Part shown: positions 51,327 to 60,808 of the stretch, piece by piece
Layout: every line of letters starts with the position of its first letter
How positions within the stretch are numbered: position 1 is the stretch's first letter
Assembly (NCBI RefSeq): GCF_034009455.1
Contig: NZ_CP125380.1
Coordinates: 303,501-367,500, forward strand
DNA length: 64,000 nucleotides
Direction: 5' to 3'
Origin: Pseudomonas sp. P5_109
Lineage (GTDB): Bacteria; Pseudomonadota; Gammaproteobacteria; Pseudomonadales; Pseudomonadaceae
Position numbers and translations under genes: made by a program
Notes under the pieces: generated by a model
Database searches by the model: none
What the model was told of the DNA's origin: nothing
What the model saw: the letters and a program-made list of their open reading frames with translations, nothing else

Positions 51327-51838
51327 GGCGTGTGCACTCGTTGCACGGTGACGCTTGTGGTGGGGCTTTGCTGCACAACGTTTTCGCCATCTATCACTTG
51401 TACGGCGAGGCGGTGTTCGCCGCGATCAATGTTCACCAGTTGCAGAATCGGCACATTGCCTGGCTGGCCGTAGGGCTGGTCGTCCAGCAGCAGGCGCAAC
51501 AGGTGGGGGGCTTGCAGGCGCGGCTTGATCAGTACCGTCACGGTGAACGTGCCGTTGTTGGCGCGCAGGGCTTCGCGGGTGGGCAGGCCGGTCAGCTCCA
51601 GCACTTCATAGGTCTTGTGGGGCTGTTCATTACCAGTGGCTTGAGCAGTGGGTGCGTTTTCGCCTTGAGGCTGGCGTTCGACACTGTTGAGGGGCGGCAA
51701 GTCGATCGCTTGGGCGCTGACGCCGTCAGGCGGTTGATTGCTGTAGGCGGTAGCGCCGTTGGCGTCCGTGTACTTGTAGATCTGCGCCGCGGCGGGCAGG
51801 GCGATCAGCAGCAGGATGAAGAAAAAAACACGACCCAT
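51323..51838 (-). CDS. DUF4124 exported protein
   Basis: 171 aa from MGRVFFFILLLIALPAAAQI; the longer upstream frame runs through a REPIN and is rejected. The signal peptide is followed by YKYTDANGATAYSNQPPDGV (DUF4124 type) and the same C-terminal beta-domain as the next gene (LLRLLLDDQPYGQPGNVPIL, GEHRLAVQVIDGENVVQQ). The two genes are paralogues in one operon between glnA and ntrB, a position conserved in pseudomonads as far as I recall. Confidence 0.87.
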   Translation of the reverse strand: MGRVFFFILLLIALPAAAQIYKYTDANGATAYSNQPPDGVSAQAIDLPPLNSVERQPQGENAPTAQATGNEQPHKTYEVLELTGLPTREALRANNGTFTVTVLIKPRLQAPHLLRLLLDDQPYGQPGNVPILQLVNIDRGEHRLAVQVIDGENVVQQSPTTSVTVQRVHTP

Positions 51839-51924
51839 GGAATCGACCGCAAGCGAAAATGTTGGGTTGCAGCATAGGCCAGGCTTGGTGGTTTCCCCAA
51901 GCCGCGAAACATTTGAGATCCCCT

Positions 51925-52011
51925 GTGGGAGCGGGCTTGCTCGCGAAGGCGCCGGCACATTCAAGATCAATGTGTCAGGCAGATTGCTTTCGCGAGCAAG
52001 CCCGCTCCCAC
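51925..52011. repeat. REPIN (GTGGGAGC family)
   Basis: Inverted GTGGGAGCGGGCTTGCTCGC halves between the DUF4124 genes and the glnA terminator. Confidence 0.92.
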
Positions 52012-52032
52012 ATTTGATCTTTGTATGGGCAT

Positions 52033-52062
52033 AAAAAAGGCCTCCCGAAGGAGGCCTCTTTT
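52033..52062 (-). terminator. glnA rho-independent terminator
   Basis: AGGCCTCC-cgaa-GGAGGCCT hairpin with a T-run on the minus strand, 30 bp beyond the glnA stop. Confidence 0.9.
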
Positions 52063-52092
52063 TGTCACGCCGCGTGTCGCGGCGCTACCGGA

Positions 52093-53499
52093 TCAGCAGC
52101 TGTAGTACAGCTCGTATTCCAGTGGGTGTACGAAGGTACGTACCTTGATTTCTTCTTCGCTTTTCAGGGCGATGTAAGCGTCGATGAAGTCGTCGCTGAA
52201 AACGCCGCCTTTGGTCAGGAACGCACGACCTTTGTCCAGCTCTTCCAGGGCTTCTTTCAGGCTGCCGCAAACTTGTGGGATCTCTTTCGCCTCTTCAGGC
52301 GGCAGGTCGTACAGGTTTTTGTCAGCTGCGTCGCCAGGGTGGATCTTGTTCTGGATGCCGTCCAGGCCAGCCATCAACAGTGCGGCGAAGCACAGGTACG
52401 GGTTGGCAGCCGGATCCGGGAAACGTGCTTCGATACGGCGGGCTTTCGGGCTCGACACGTAAGGAATACGGATCGAAGCGGAACGGTTGCGAGCCGAGTA
52501 GGCCAGCATCACTGGAGCTTCGAAGCCTGGAACCAGACGCTTGTAGGAGTTGGTGGCCGGGTTGGTGAAGCCGTTCAGGGCCTTACCGTGCTTGATGATG
52601 CCGCCGATGAAGTACAGCGCGGTGTCGGACAGGCCGGCATAGCCTTCGCCAGCGAAGGTGTTCTTGCCATCTTTCCAGATGGACATGTGCACGTGCATAC
52701 CCGAGCCGTTGTCGCCGTACAGAGGCTTAGGCATGAAGGTCGCGGTGCGGCCGTAAGCGTCAGCAACGTTGTGCACGACGTACTTCAGGGTTTGGGTTTC
52801 GTCGGCTTTCTTCACCAGAGTGTTGAACTTGACGCCGATTTCGTTCTGGCCGGCAGTTGCCACTTCGTGGTGGTGAACTTCGACGGTCAGGCCCATTTCT
52901 TCCAGTGCGTTGCACATGGAGGTACGGATTTCGTGGTCGTGGTCGAACGGTGGAACCGGGAAGTAGCCGCCTTTGACGCCTGGGCGGTGGCCCTTGTTGC
53001 CGCCTTCGATGTCCTGGTCGGACATCCACGAACCTTGTTCGGAGTAGATCTTGAACATGGAACCGGAAATGTCGGACTTGAACTTCACTTGGTCAAAGAT
53101 GAAGAACTCTGGCTCTGGACCGGCGTATACGGTGTCACCGATAGCGGTGGCCTTCAGGTGCTCTTCAGCGCGCTTGGCGATCGCACGTGGGTCGCGGTCG
53201 TAGCCTTGCATGCTCGAAGGTTCGATGATGTCGCAGACCAGGATCAGGGTCGGCTCTTCGGTGAACGGGTCCAGAACAGCGGTGGAGTCGTCCGGCATCA
53301 GGATCATGTCGGAGGCTTCGATGCCTTTCCAGCCAGCGATGGAGGAACCGTCGAACATTTTGCCGACTTCGAAGAAGTCGTCATCCAGCGCATCGCGAGC
53401 CGGCATGGTCACGTGGTGCTGAGTGCCTTTGGTGTCCGTGAAGCGCAGATCAATCCATTTGACGTCATGATCTTTGATGAGTTGAACCGACTTCGACAT
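52093..53499 (-). CDS. glnA: GlnA, glutamine synthetase type I
   Basis: 468 aa. It condenses glutamate and ammonia. Family features: FDGSSIAGW (about 51-59), [20 protein letters not shown], and [11 protein letters not shown]. The adenylylation Tyr lies in [10 protein letters not shown] (about 397-406), so it is of the regulated type. A sigma-54 promoter precedes it, and it has its own terminator. Confidence 0.98.
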   Translation of the reverse strand: MSKSVQLIKDHDVKWIDLRFTDTKGTQHHVTMPARDALDDDFFEVGKMFDGSSIAGWKGIEASDMILMPDDSTAVLDPFTEEPTLILVCDIIEPSSMQGYDRDPRAIAKRAEEHLKATAIGDTVYAGPEPEFFIFDQVKFKSDISGSMFKIYSEQGSWMSDQDIEGGNKGHRPGVKGGYFPVPPFDHDHEIRTSMCNALEEMGLTVEVHHHEVATAGQNEIGVKFNTLVKKADETQTLKYVVHNVADAYGRTATFMPKPLYGDNGSGMHVHMSIWKDGKNTFAGEGYAGLSDTALYFIGGIIKHGKALNGFTNPATNSYKRLVPGFEAPVMLAYSARNRSASIRIPYVSSPKARRIEARFPDPAANPYLCFAALLMAGLDGIQNKIHPGDAADKNLYDLPPEEAKEIPQVCGSLKEALEELDKGRAFLTKGGVFSDDFIDAYIALKSEEEIKVRTFVHPLEYELYYSC

Positions 53500-53594
53500 A
53501 GTGTCCTCCGGGTGGCTTCGGGCTAGTAGTGGATGCCCTTAAATGTGGGTGATGCCGGCGCGAATACTCTGCCAAGGCAACCTGCCTCACAAGG

Positions 53595-53612
53595 GAGCAA
53601 ATTGCATGCCAG
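53595..53612 (-). promoter_or_regulatory. Sigma-54 promoter of glnA
   Basis: On the minus strand CTGGCATGCAATTTGCTC fits YTGGCAY-N5-TTGCW with correct -24/-12 spacing, about 96 bp before the glnA start. NtrC, encoded nearby, is the expected activator. Half-sites such as TTTTGGTGC near 53722 might be NtrC sites but are not convincing. Confidence 0.75.
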
Positions 53613-53779
53613 TGCCCCACCATGGGTTTTTTGCCCCAATTTCACGCCTGTCAGGCGGAAAAGCACCTTAAAGCGGAAAAACGCGCCCTACAATGTGGCG
53701 TTTATTTCAGTAAGTGACCTGTTTTGGTGCGCGAAAAACCTTCTGCACATTAACTGGTTAAACCTTGAGCAATTTCCGC

Positions 53780-53785
53780 TATAAT
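53780..53785 (+). promoter_or_regulatory. -10 box upstream of thiI
   Basis: TATAAT lies 43 bp before the thiI start. The -35 region (GTTAAA, 17 bp upstream) is weak. The 328-bp glnA-thiI gap contains this, the glnA promoter and nothing else seen. Confidence 0.5.
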
Positions 53786-53827
53786 CCGCGCCCCCCTTTT
53801 TCGGCAGGCCTCGCGCGCGCTGTTTCC

Positions 53828-55282
53828 ATGAAATTAATCGTAAAAGTCTTCCCCGAGATCACCATCAAGAGCCGCCCGGTACGGATGCGTTTCATCCGTC
53901 AGTTGGCCAAGAACATCCGTGCCGTGCTCCGCGATCTGGACCCGGCTGTGGTGGTGAACGGCGTGTGGGACAACCTCGAGCTGGAAACCCGCGTCAGCGA
54001 CCCCAAGGCCCTGAAGGAGATGGGCGAGCGCCTGAGCTGCATGCCGGGCATCGCGCACTTCCTGCAAATCGACGAATACCCGCTGGGCGATTTCGACGAC
54101 ATCGTTGAAAAGTGCAAGCAGCACTACGGTGATGCACTGGCCGGCAAGATCTTTTCAGTGCGTTGCAAGCGCGCCGGCAAGCACCCATTCAGCTCGATCG
54201 ATATCGAAAAATATGTCGGCAGCCAGTTGCGCCGTCAGTGTGGTGCCGCCGGGATCGACCTGAAAAAGCCTGAAATTGAAGTCCGGATCGAAGTTCGCGA
54301 CCAACGGTTGTTCGTGATCCACAGCCAGCACAATGGCATCGGCGGCTACCCGCTGGGCGCCCTGGAGCAGACGCTGGTGCTGATGTCCGGTGGTTTCGAC
54401 TCCACCGTGGCGGCCTACCAGATCATGCGCCGCGGCCTGATGGCGCATTTCTGCTTCTTCAATCTGGGCGGACGTGCCCACGAATTGGGCGTCATGGAAG
54501 TCGCGCATTTCATCTGGAAGAAGTACGGCAGCTCCCAACGCGTGCTATTTGTCAGTGTGCCGTTCGAGGAAGTACTGGGCGAAATTCTCGGCAAAGTCGA
54601 TAACAGTCATATGGGCGTAGTATTGAAGCGTATGATGTTGCGCGCTTCCTCCCAGATTGCCGATCGACTGCACATCGATGCGCTGGTCACCGGTGAGGCG
54701 ATCTCCCAGGTGTCGAGCCAGACGTTGCCGAACCTGTCGGTGATCGATTGCGTGACCGACAAGCTGGTCCTGCGTCCACTGATCGTCGCGCACAAGCAGG
54801 ACATCATCGACACGGCCAACGAGATCGGCACCGCCGATTTCGCCCGGCACATGCCGGAGTACTGCGGGGTCATCTCGGTCAATCCGAAGACCGCGGCCAA
54901 GCGCCACCGCGTCGAGCACGAAGAGAAAGAATTCGATATGGCGGTACTCGAGCGTGCGCTCGAAAACGCCAAGCTGGTGCCGATCGATCGCGTGATCGAC
55001 GAATTGGGCCAGGACTTGCAGATTGAAGAAGTCAGCGAAGCGCTGGCCGGTCAGATCGTCATCGACATCCGTCACCCGGATGCCGCTGAAGACGACCCGC
55101 TGGACCTTGCTGGCATCGAGGTACAAACGATGCCGTTTTATGCAGTGAACGCTCGTTTCAAGGAACTGGACCCTACTCGCCAGTACCTGCTGTATTGCGA
55201 CAAAGGCGTGATGAGTCGCCTGCATGCCCACCATTTGCTCAGTGAGGGGCATGCCAATGTGCGCGTTTATCGACCGAGCTAA
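53828..55282 (+). CDS. thiI: ThiI, tRNA 4-thiouridine synthetase with rhodanese domain
   Basis: 484 aa from [20 protein letters not shown], chosen as the family start. Order: NFLD and THUMP domains (about 1-165), the PP-loop ATPase with [16 protein letters not shown] (about 180-195), and a C-terminal rhodanese domain with the active Cys in [11 protein letters not shown] (about 456). It thiolates U8 of tRNAs and provides sulphur for thiamine synthesis. A second pair cysteine occurs in PEYCGVIS (about 344). Confidence 0.97.
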   Translation: MKLIVKVFPEITIKSRPVRMRFIRQLAKNIRAVLRDLDPAVVVNGVWDNLELETRVSDPKALKEMGERLSCMPGIAHFLQIDEYPLGDFDDIVEKCKQHYGDALAGKIFSVRCKRAGKHPFSSIDIEKYVGSQLRRQCGAAGIDLKKPEIEVRIEVRDQRLFVIHSQHNGIGGYPLGALEQTLVLMSGGFDSTVAAYQIMRRGLMAHFCFFNLGGRAHELGVMEVAHFIWKKYGSSQRVLFVSVPFEEVLGEILGKVDNSHMGVVLKRMMLRASSQIADRLHIDALVTGEAISQVSSQTLPNLSVIDCVTDKLVLRPLIVAHKQDIIDTANEIGTADFARHMPEYCGVISVNPKTAAKRHRVEHEEKEFDMAVLERALENAKLVPIDRVIDELGQDLQIEEVSEALAGQIVIDIRHPDAAEDDPLDLAGIEVQTMPFYAVNARFKELDPTRQYLLYCDKGVMSRLHAHHLLSEGHANVRVYRPS

Positions 55283-55421
55283 GTGCCCGGGGCTGTTTGC
55301 CTGTGGCCTGCGTCACCGGCCCCCCGATGCCACCGTCAAGCTGTAACGGCTTTCACGGACGCTACTGTTAATCGCTGCCAAGACTTGTCAGCACACCGAA
55401 TCCTCTGATCGAGATACACAA

Positions 55422-57242
55422 GTGATCGAAAATCTACGCAACATCGCCATCATTGCCCACGTTGACCATGGTAAGACCACCCTGGTAGACAAACTCCTGC
55501 GTCAATCCGGCACCCTGGAGCGCAACGAGCTCAACGACGAGCGCGTGATGGACTCCAACGACCAGGAAAAAGAGCGCGGTATTACCATTCTGGCGAAAAA
55601 CACCGCCATCAACTGGAACGGCTACCACATCAACATCGTGGACACCCCGGGCCACGCCGACTTCGGCGGCGAAGTTGAACGCGTAATGTCGATGGTCGAC
55701 TCCGTTCTGCTGCTGGTTGACGCTCAAGACGGCCCTATGCCGCAAACCCGTTTCGTGACCAAGAAGGCTTTCGAAGCCGGCCTGCGTCCGATCGTGTGCA
55801 TCAACAAGGTTGACCGTCCAGGCGCGCGTCCGGACTGGGTTCTGGACCAGATCTTCGACCTGTTCGACAACCTGGGTGCTACCGAAGAACAGCTGGACTT
55901 CAAAGTCGTCTACGCCTCGGCCCTGAACGGTATTGCCGGTCTGGACCACACCGAAATGGCTGAAGACATGACCCCGCTGTACCAGTCGATCGTCGACAAC
56001 GTACCCGCGCCGGCTGTTGACCGTGAAGGTCCGTTCCAGATGCAGATCTCCGCACTGGACTACAACAGCTTCCTGGGTGTTATCGGTGTTGGCCGTATCG
56101 CTCGTGGTCGCGTCAAGCCGAACACCCCGGTTGTCGCTATCGGCGCCGACGGCAAGAAGCGCAACGGTCGTATCCTGAAGCTGATGGGTCACCACGGTCT
56201 GCACCGTGTAGACGTTGAAGAAGCTGCAGCAGGCGACATCGTGTGCATCAGCGGTATGGACTCGCTGTTCATCTCCGACACCCTGTGCCACCCGGACACC
56301 GTTGAAGCGATGAAGCCGTTGACCGTCGACGAGCCAACCGTTTCCATGACCTTCCAGGTAAACGACTCGCCATTCTGCGGTAAAGAAGGCAAGTTCGTGA
56401 CGTCCCGTAACATCAAGGAACGTCTGGACAAAGAGCTGCTGTACAACGTTGCACTGCGCGTTGAAGAAGGCGACTCGGCTGACAAGTTCAAGGTTTCCGG
56501 CCGTGGTGAGCTGCACCTCTCGGTTCTGATCGAAACCATGCGTCGCGAAGGCTTCGAAATGGCTGTAGGCCGTCCGGAAGTGATCATCCGTCTGGTTGAC
56601 GGCGTGAAGCACGAACCGTTCGAAAACGTCACCATCGACCTGCCGGAAGAATCCCAGGGCAAGGTGATGGAAGAGATGGGCCTGCGTAAGGGCGACCTGA
56701 CCAACATGGTGCCGGATGGCAAAGGCCGTGTACGTCTGGAATACAACATCCCTGCTCGTGGTCTGATCGGTTTCCGTAACCAGTTCCTGACCCTGACCAA
56801 CGGTGCTGGCATCCTGACCTCGATCTTCGACCGTTACGACGTGATGAAGTCCGGCGACATGTCCGGCCGTCAGAACGGCGTTCTGGTTTCGGTTGAAACC
56901 GGCAAGGCACTGACCTACTCCCTGGAAACCCTGCAGGCGCGTGGCAAGCTGTTCGTAGAACACGGTCAGGAAATCTACAACGGTCAGATCGTTGGTCTGA
57001 ACAGCCGTGACAACGACCTGGGCGTTAACCCTACCAAGGGCAAGAAGCTCGACAACATGCGTGCTTCGGGTAAAGACGAAACCATCGCCCTGGTTCCACC
57101 TGTTCGCTTCACCCTGGAACAGGCTCTGGAATTCATCCAGGACGATGAATTGTGCGAAGTGACTCCAAAGTCGATTCGCCTGCGTAAGAAAATTCTTGAC
57201 GAAAGCGAGCGTACCCGCGCTGCCAAGAAAGCCAAGGCATAA
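55422..57242 (+). CDS. typA: TypA/BipA ribosome-associated GTPase
   Basis: 606 aa with GTG start. GTPase domain: G1 [11 protein letters not shown]2/switch [11 protein letters not shown]3 [12 protein letters not shown]4 [11 protein letters not shown]-like domains III and V follow and the BipA-specific C-terminal domain ends in KPK-like basic residues ([10 protein letters not shown]). It assists ribosome assembly and stress growth, especially in the cold. A strong terminator follows. Confidence 0.97.
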   Translation: MIENLRNIAIIAHVDHGKTTLVDKLLRQSGTLERNELNDERVMDSNDQEKERGITILAKNTAINWNGYHINIVDTPGHADFGGEVERVMSMVDSVLLLVDAQDGPMPQTRFVTKKAFEAGLRPIVCINKVDRPGARPDWVLDQIFDLFDNLGATEEQLDFKVVYASALNGIAGLDHTEMAEDMTPLYQSIVDNVPAPAVDREGPFQMQISALDYNSFLGVIGVGRIARGRVKPNTPVVAIGADGKKRNGRILKLMGHHGLHRVDVEEAAAGDIVCISGMDSLFISDTLCHPDTVEAMKPLTVDEPTVSMTFQVNDSPFCGKEGKFVTSRNIKERLDKELLYNVALRVEEGDSADKFKVSGRGELHLSVLIETMRREGFEMAVGRPEVIIRLVDGVKHEPFENVTIDLPEESQGKVMEEMGLRKGDLTNMVPDGKGRVRLEYNIPARGLIGFRNQFLTLTNGAGILTSIFDRYDVMKSGDMSGRQNGVLVSVETGKALTYSLETLQARGKLFVEHGQEIYNGQIVGLNSRDNDLGVNPTKGKKLDNMRASGKDETIALVPPVRFTLEQALEFIQDDELCEVTPKSIRLRKKILDESERTRAAKKAKA

Positions 57243-57261
57243 GATTTAGCCTGGCTTAACG

Positions 57262-57297
57262 AAAACGCCCCCGGTCGAAAGGCCGGGGGCGTTTTTG
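57262..57297 (+). terminator. typA rho-independent terminator
   Basis: AACGCCCCCGG-tcgaaagg-CCGGGGGCGTT hairpin followed by TTTTGTTTG, about 20 bp after the typA stop. Confidence 0.92.
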
Positions 57298-57333
57298 TTT
57301 GTCTGGGGTTTGTGCGGTGTTTGTGCTGGCCCC

Positions 57334-57398
57334 TTCGCGAGCAAGCCCGCTCCCACAGGGGAAACGCATTCCAATGTGGGAGCGGGCTTGCTCGCGAA
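57334..57398. repeat. REP pair (GTGGGAGC family) in reversed order
   Basis: TTCGCGAGCAAGCCCGCTCC lies on the left and GTGGGAGCGGGCTTGCTCGC on the right, the opposite order to the other REPINs in the window, with only 19 bp between. Confidence 0.88.
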
Positions 57399-57433
57399 GA
57401 GGGCTGATCAGTCGCCGCAGAAATCAGGAAATA

Positions 57434-57871
57434 TCAGAACCGCTCAATCGCCCGCGAACTCCGCTCGCGCTCCACTTCCTTCGGCTTGTACGCGCAATAC
57501 CCCGGCCGCGGGCCGATTTTCGGGTGGTTGCGGCAAGTATCCGGGCGCTTTTCATAAATAGTGCACAGACGGCTCTTACGATCCAGGTAGTAGCAATCGT
57601 TGTTGCTCATGCGCTGGAGGGTGAAGATTCCTGACTTCTGGTTGAAGCGCTCGACCAAACCTTCCTTTTGCAGGCGCTTGGCGATGTTCTTTGGCGGGTC
57701 ACCCAGCTCGAATTCATCGACCACGCCGATACGGACCAGATCCTTGATCTTGACCTCGACCGGCAGGGTGCAGCAGCTGGACATGCACGAGCCGCACATC
57801 GGGGCAGAGTACTTGGCCCAGGTATCGAGGCGGTCGATCTCTGCGGCAGCGATCAGGTTCGGCTTCATCAT
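57434..57871 (-). CDS. YkgJ-family cysteine-cluster protein
   Basis: 145 aa (the second Met one codon later is equally possible). The cysteine pattern CGSCMSSCC near the N-terminus (about 26-34), then DCYYLDRKSRLCTIYEKRP and TCRNHP, and a final GYCAYKP, is that of the YkgJ/CxxCxxCC family, which binds zinc or an iron-sulphur cluster. The function is unknown. Single gene, divergent from glgP; the 256-bp gap has no further feature. Confidence 0.87.
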   Translation of the reverse strand: MMKPNLIAAAEIDRLDTWAKYSAPMCGSCMSSCCTLPVEVKIKDLVRIGVVDEFELGDPPKNIAKRLQKEGLVERFNQKSGIFTLQRMSNNDCYYLDRKSRLCTIYEKRPDTCRNHPKIGPRPGYCAYKPKEVERERSSRAIERF

Positions 57872-58127
57872 CGTTTGTTACCAGCGTGTGCATCAGGGCG
57901 CGCGATCATACCGGGACTGGTGGATTTTTGAACAACCTTTCGCCAGTTTTTTTCGCAGACGGTGCAAACAGCCGGAAAATCGGCACGGGCCCTGCATTCA
58001 TTCAGGCACATGACAACGCAAAGTCGATCCAGCTCGTCTTCAAGGGAAAAACTGCCGAACCAGAGCCTCTACCGCCTGTCAGACCGTCTAGGCTCAGACA
58101 ACTCCAAGCTCGCTCGAGGTCCTATCG

Positions 58128-60578
58128 ATGACTCAAGAACCACTTGTTCGCGAAGCAGAGGTGGCCGCATTCCGCGACGCCGTCTTGACCAAACTCACTT
58201 ATGCAGTGGGTAAAGACCCGGATCACGCCTTCGACCATGACTGGTTCGAAGCCATTGCCCTGGCCGCGCGGGACCATATGGTCGAGCACTGGATGGACCA
58301 TACGCGGCAGATCTACCGTAAAGGCCAGAAGCGCGTTTATTACCTCTCCCTGGAGTTTCTCATCGGTCGCCTGCTGTTCGACAGCCTGAGCAACCTCGGC
58401 CTGCTCGACGTGGCGCGCGAAGCCCTGACCGAACTCGGCGTCGACCTTGAGCGCATCCGCTTGCTGGAGCCCGATGCAGCTCTGGGCAACGGCGGTCTCG
58501 GGCGCCTGGCGGCGTGTTTCCTGGAAAGCATGTCGACCCTCGGCATCGCCGGTCATGGCTACGGTATTCGTTACGAACACGGGTTGTTCCGCCAGGCGAT
58601 CGTCGACGGCTGGCAGCAGGAGCAGACCGAGCACTGGCTGGATTTCGGCAATCCCTGGGAGTTTGAGCGGCCGGAGGTGGTGTACCCGATCGGTTTTGGC
58701 GGCGGCGTCGAAACCGTGACCGATGAAAACGGCAAGTCCAGGCAGGTCTGGCACCCGGCGGAAACCGTGCGGGCCATTGCCTACGACACGCCAGTGGTCG
58801 GCTGGCGCGGGGCGAGCGTCAACACGCTGCGCCTGTGGCGCGCCCGGGCCATGGAAGATCTGCACCTGGAGCGTTTCAACGCCGGCGACCACTTGGGCGC
58901 CGTGGCCGAAGTGGCCCGGGCCGAAAGTATCTCCCGGGTGCTGTACCCGGCGGACAGCACCGAGGCCGGCCAGGAGTTGCGCCTGCGCCAGGAGTACTTC
59001 TTCGTCGCCGCCTCGTTGCAGGACCTGCTGCGCCGTCATCGCAACATGCACACCTCGGTGCTGACCCTGGGCGATCACGCTTCGATCCAGCTCAACGACA
59101 CTCACCCCTCGATTGCCGTGGCTGAACTGATGCGGCAACTGGTCGACGTGTATGACGTGGCGTGGGATGCAGCGTGGCAGGTCACCGTCGATACGCTGTC
59201 CTACACCAACCACACATTGCTCCCCGAAGCGCTGGAAACCTGGCCGGTCGGCTTGATGGAGCGCATGTTGCCGCGGCACATGCAGATCATTTACCTGATC
59301 AACGCCCATCACATCGACTCGCTCCGGGCCAAAGGCATTCACGACTTCGACGTACTGCGCGCGGTGTCGCTGATCGAGGAAGACAACGGTCGCCGAGTGC
59401 GCATGGGCAACCTGGCGTTTCTCGGCTCCCACAGCATCAACGGTGTATCCGGGCTGCACACGCAACTGATGCGCCAGACGGTGTTCTCCGAACTGCACAA
59501 GCTCTACCCGGATCGCATCAACAACAAAACCAACGGCATCACCTTCCGTCGCTGGCTGTATCAGGCCAACACGGAGCTGACCTCGATGCTGGTCGACACC
59601 CTCGGGCCCGAAGTACTGGATAACCCGGAAGAGCGTTTGCTCGCCCTCGAACCGTTCGCCGAGAAAAGTGCATTCCGCAAGGCATTTGCCGAGCAGCGCC
59701 TGCACAGCAAGAAAGCCCTGGCGTACCTGATCCATGAGCGGCTGGGCGTGGCGGTCAACCCGGCGGCGATGTTCGATGTGCAGGTCAAGCGCATCCACGA
59801 ATACAAACGCCAGTTGCTCAACCTGATGCACACCGTGGCGTTGTACCAGGCGATCCGCGCGGAACCTGAAATCGACTGGGTGCCACGGGTGAAAATTTTC
59901 GCCGGCAAGGCTGCCGCGAGTTATCACCAGGCCAAACTGATCATCAAGCTGACCAACGACATTGCCCGTGTGGTGAACAACGACCCGACCGTGCGCGGCT
60001 TGCTCAAAGTGGTGTTCCTGCCCAACTACAACGTCAGCCTGGCGGAGAGCATCATTCCGGCGGCGGACTTGTCCGAGCAGATCTCCACCGCCGGTTTCGA
60101 AGCGTCAGGCACCAGCAACATGAAGTTCGGCCTGAACGGCGCGCTGACCATCGGCACCCTGGACGGGGCCAACGTGGAAATGTGCGATCGCATCGGCGCC
60201 GAGCACATGTTCATCTTCGGCCTCAGCGCGCAGCAGGTGGAAGCGCGCAAGCAGAACCATGAGTTCAGCGCGGTACCGGATATTGCCGCGTCCCATCGTC
60301 TGAACGATGTGCTGCAAGCGATTCGTGGCGGGGTGTTCTCGCCGGATGATCCGTCCCGTTACACCGGTCTGATCGATTCGCTGGTGGATTACGACCGTTT
60401 CCTGGTCTGCGCCGATTTCGATTCCTACTGGAATGCGCAGATGCGCGTCGAGGCCCATTGGCACGACTCGAAGGAGTGGTGGCGTTCAGCGGTGTTGAAC
60501 ACGGCGCGGATGGGTTGGTTCTCGTCGGACCGGACCATTCGCGAGTACGCCACGGAGATCTGGAAGGCGCTGGAGTAG
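58128..60578 (+). CDS. glgP: GlgP, glycogen/maltodextrin phosphorylase
   Basis: 816 aa, normal length. It releases glucose-1-phosphate from alpha-glucans. Conserved blocks: YYLSLEFLIGR, ALGNGGLGRLAACFLES, GYGIRYEHGLF, QLNDTHPSIAVAELMR, and the pyridoxal phosphate lysine in EASGTSNMKFGLNGALTIGT (about 660). No glg synthesis genes are in the window. It runs as a single gene with GAGGTCCTATCG before the ATG. Confidence 0.97.
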   Translation: MTQEPLVREAEVAAFRDAVLTKLTYAVGKDPDHAFDHDWFEAIALAARDHMVEHWMDHTRQIYRKGQKRVYYLSLEFLIGRLLFDSLSNLGLLDVAREALTELGVDLERIRLLEPDAALGNGGLGRLAACFLESMSTLGIAGHGYGIRYEHGLFRQAIVDGWQQEQTEHWLDFGNPWEFERPEVVYPIGFGGGVETVTDENGKSRQVWHPAETVRAIAYDTPVVGWRGASVNTLRLWRARAMEDLHLERFNAGDHLGAVAEVARAESISRVLYPADSTEAGQELRLRQEYFFVAASLQDLLRRHRNMHTSVLTLGDHASIQLNDTHPSIAVAELMRQLVDVYDVAWDAAWQVTVDTLSYTNHTLLPEALETWPVGLMERMLPRHMQIIYLINAHHIDSLRAKGIHDFDVLRAVSLIEEDNGRRVRMGNLAFLGSHSINGVSGLHTQLMRQTVFSELHKLYPDRINNKTNGITFRRWLYQANTELTSMLVDTLGPEVLDNPEERLLALEPFAEKSAFRKAFAEQRLHSKKALAYLIHERLGVAVNPAAMFDVQVKRIHEYKRQLLNLMHTVALYQAIRAEPEIDWVPRVKIFAGKAAASYHQAKLIIKLTNDIARVVNNDPTVRGLLKVVFLPNYNVSLAESIIPAADLSEQISTAGFEASGTSNMKFGLNGALTIGTLDGANVEMCDRIGAEHMFIFGLSAQQVEARKQNHEFSAVPDIAASHRLNDVLQAIRGGVFSPDDPSRYTGLIDSLVDYDRFLVCADFDSYWNAQMRVEAHWHDSKEWWRSAVLNTARMGWFSSDRTIREYATEIWKALE

Positions 60579-60621
60579 TTTTACGCCTTGGTCGATATAC
60601 TAAGCGCCACCTCCACCCCCT

Positions 60622-60709
60622 GTGGGAGCGGGCTTGCTCGCGAAGAGGGCGTGTCAGCCAACATCTTTGTTGCCTGACACTCCGCTTTCGCGAGCAAGCC
60701 CGCTCCCAC
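60622..60709. repeat. REPIN (GTGGGAGC family)
   Basis: Inverted GTGGGAGCGGGCTTGCTCGC halves between glgP and the DUF2339 gene. Confidence 0.92.
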
Positions 60710-60808
60710 ATGGGGGTGGAGGTGCACTGGATTCCGGGTGTCTGGCCACTAGACTGAGGCTTTACACCCGGACTTGCCTCATGATGGGGCCGCTTAGGGA
60801 TATCAACC

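Noticed and set aside
55434..56963. Minus-strand open frame of 509 codons
   Set aside because: Antisense to typA; no recognisable feature.
58122..59927. Minus-strand open frame of 601 codons
   Set aside because: Antisense to glgP.
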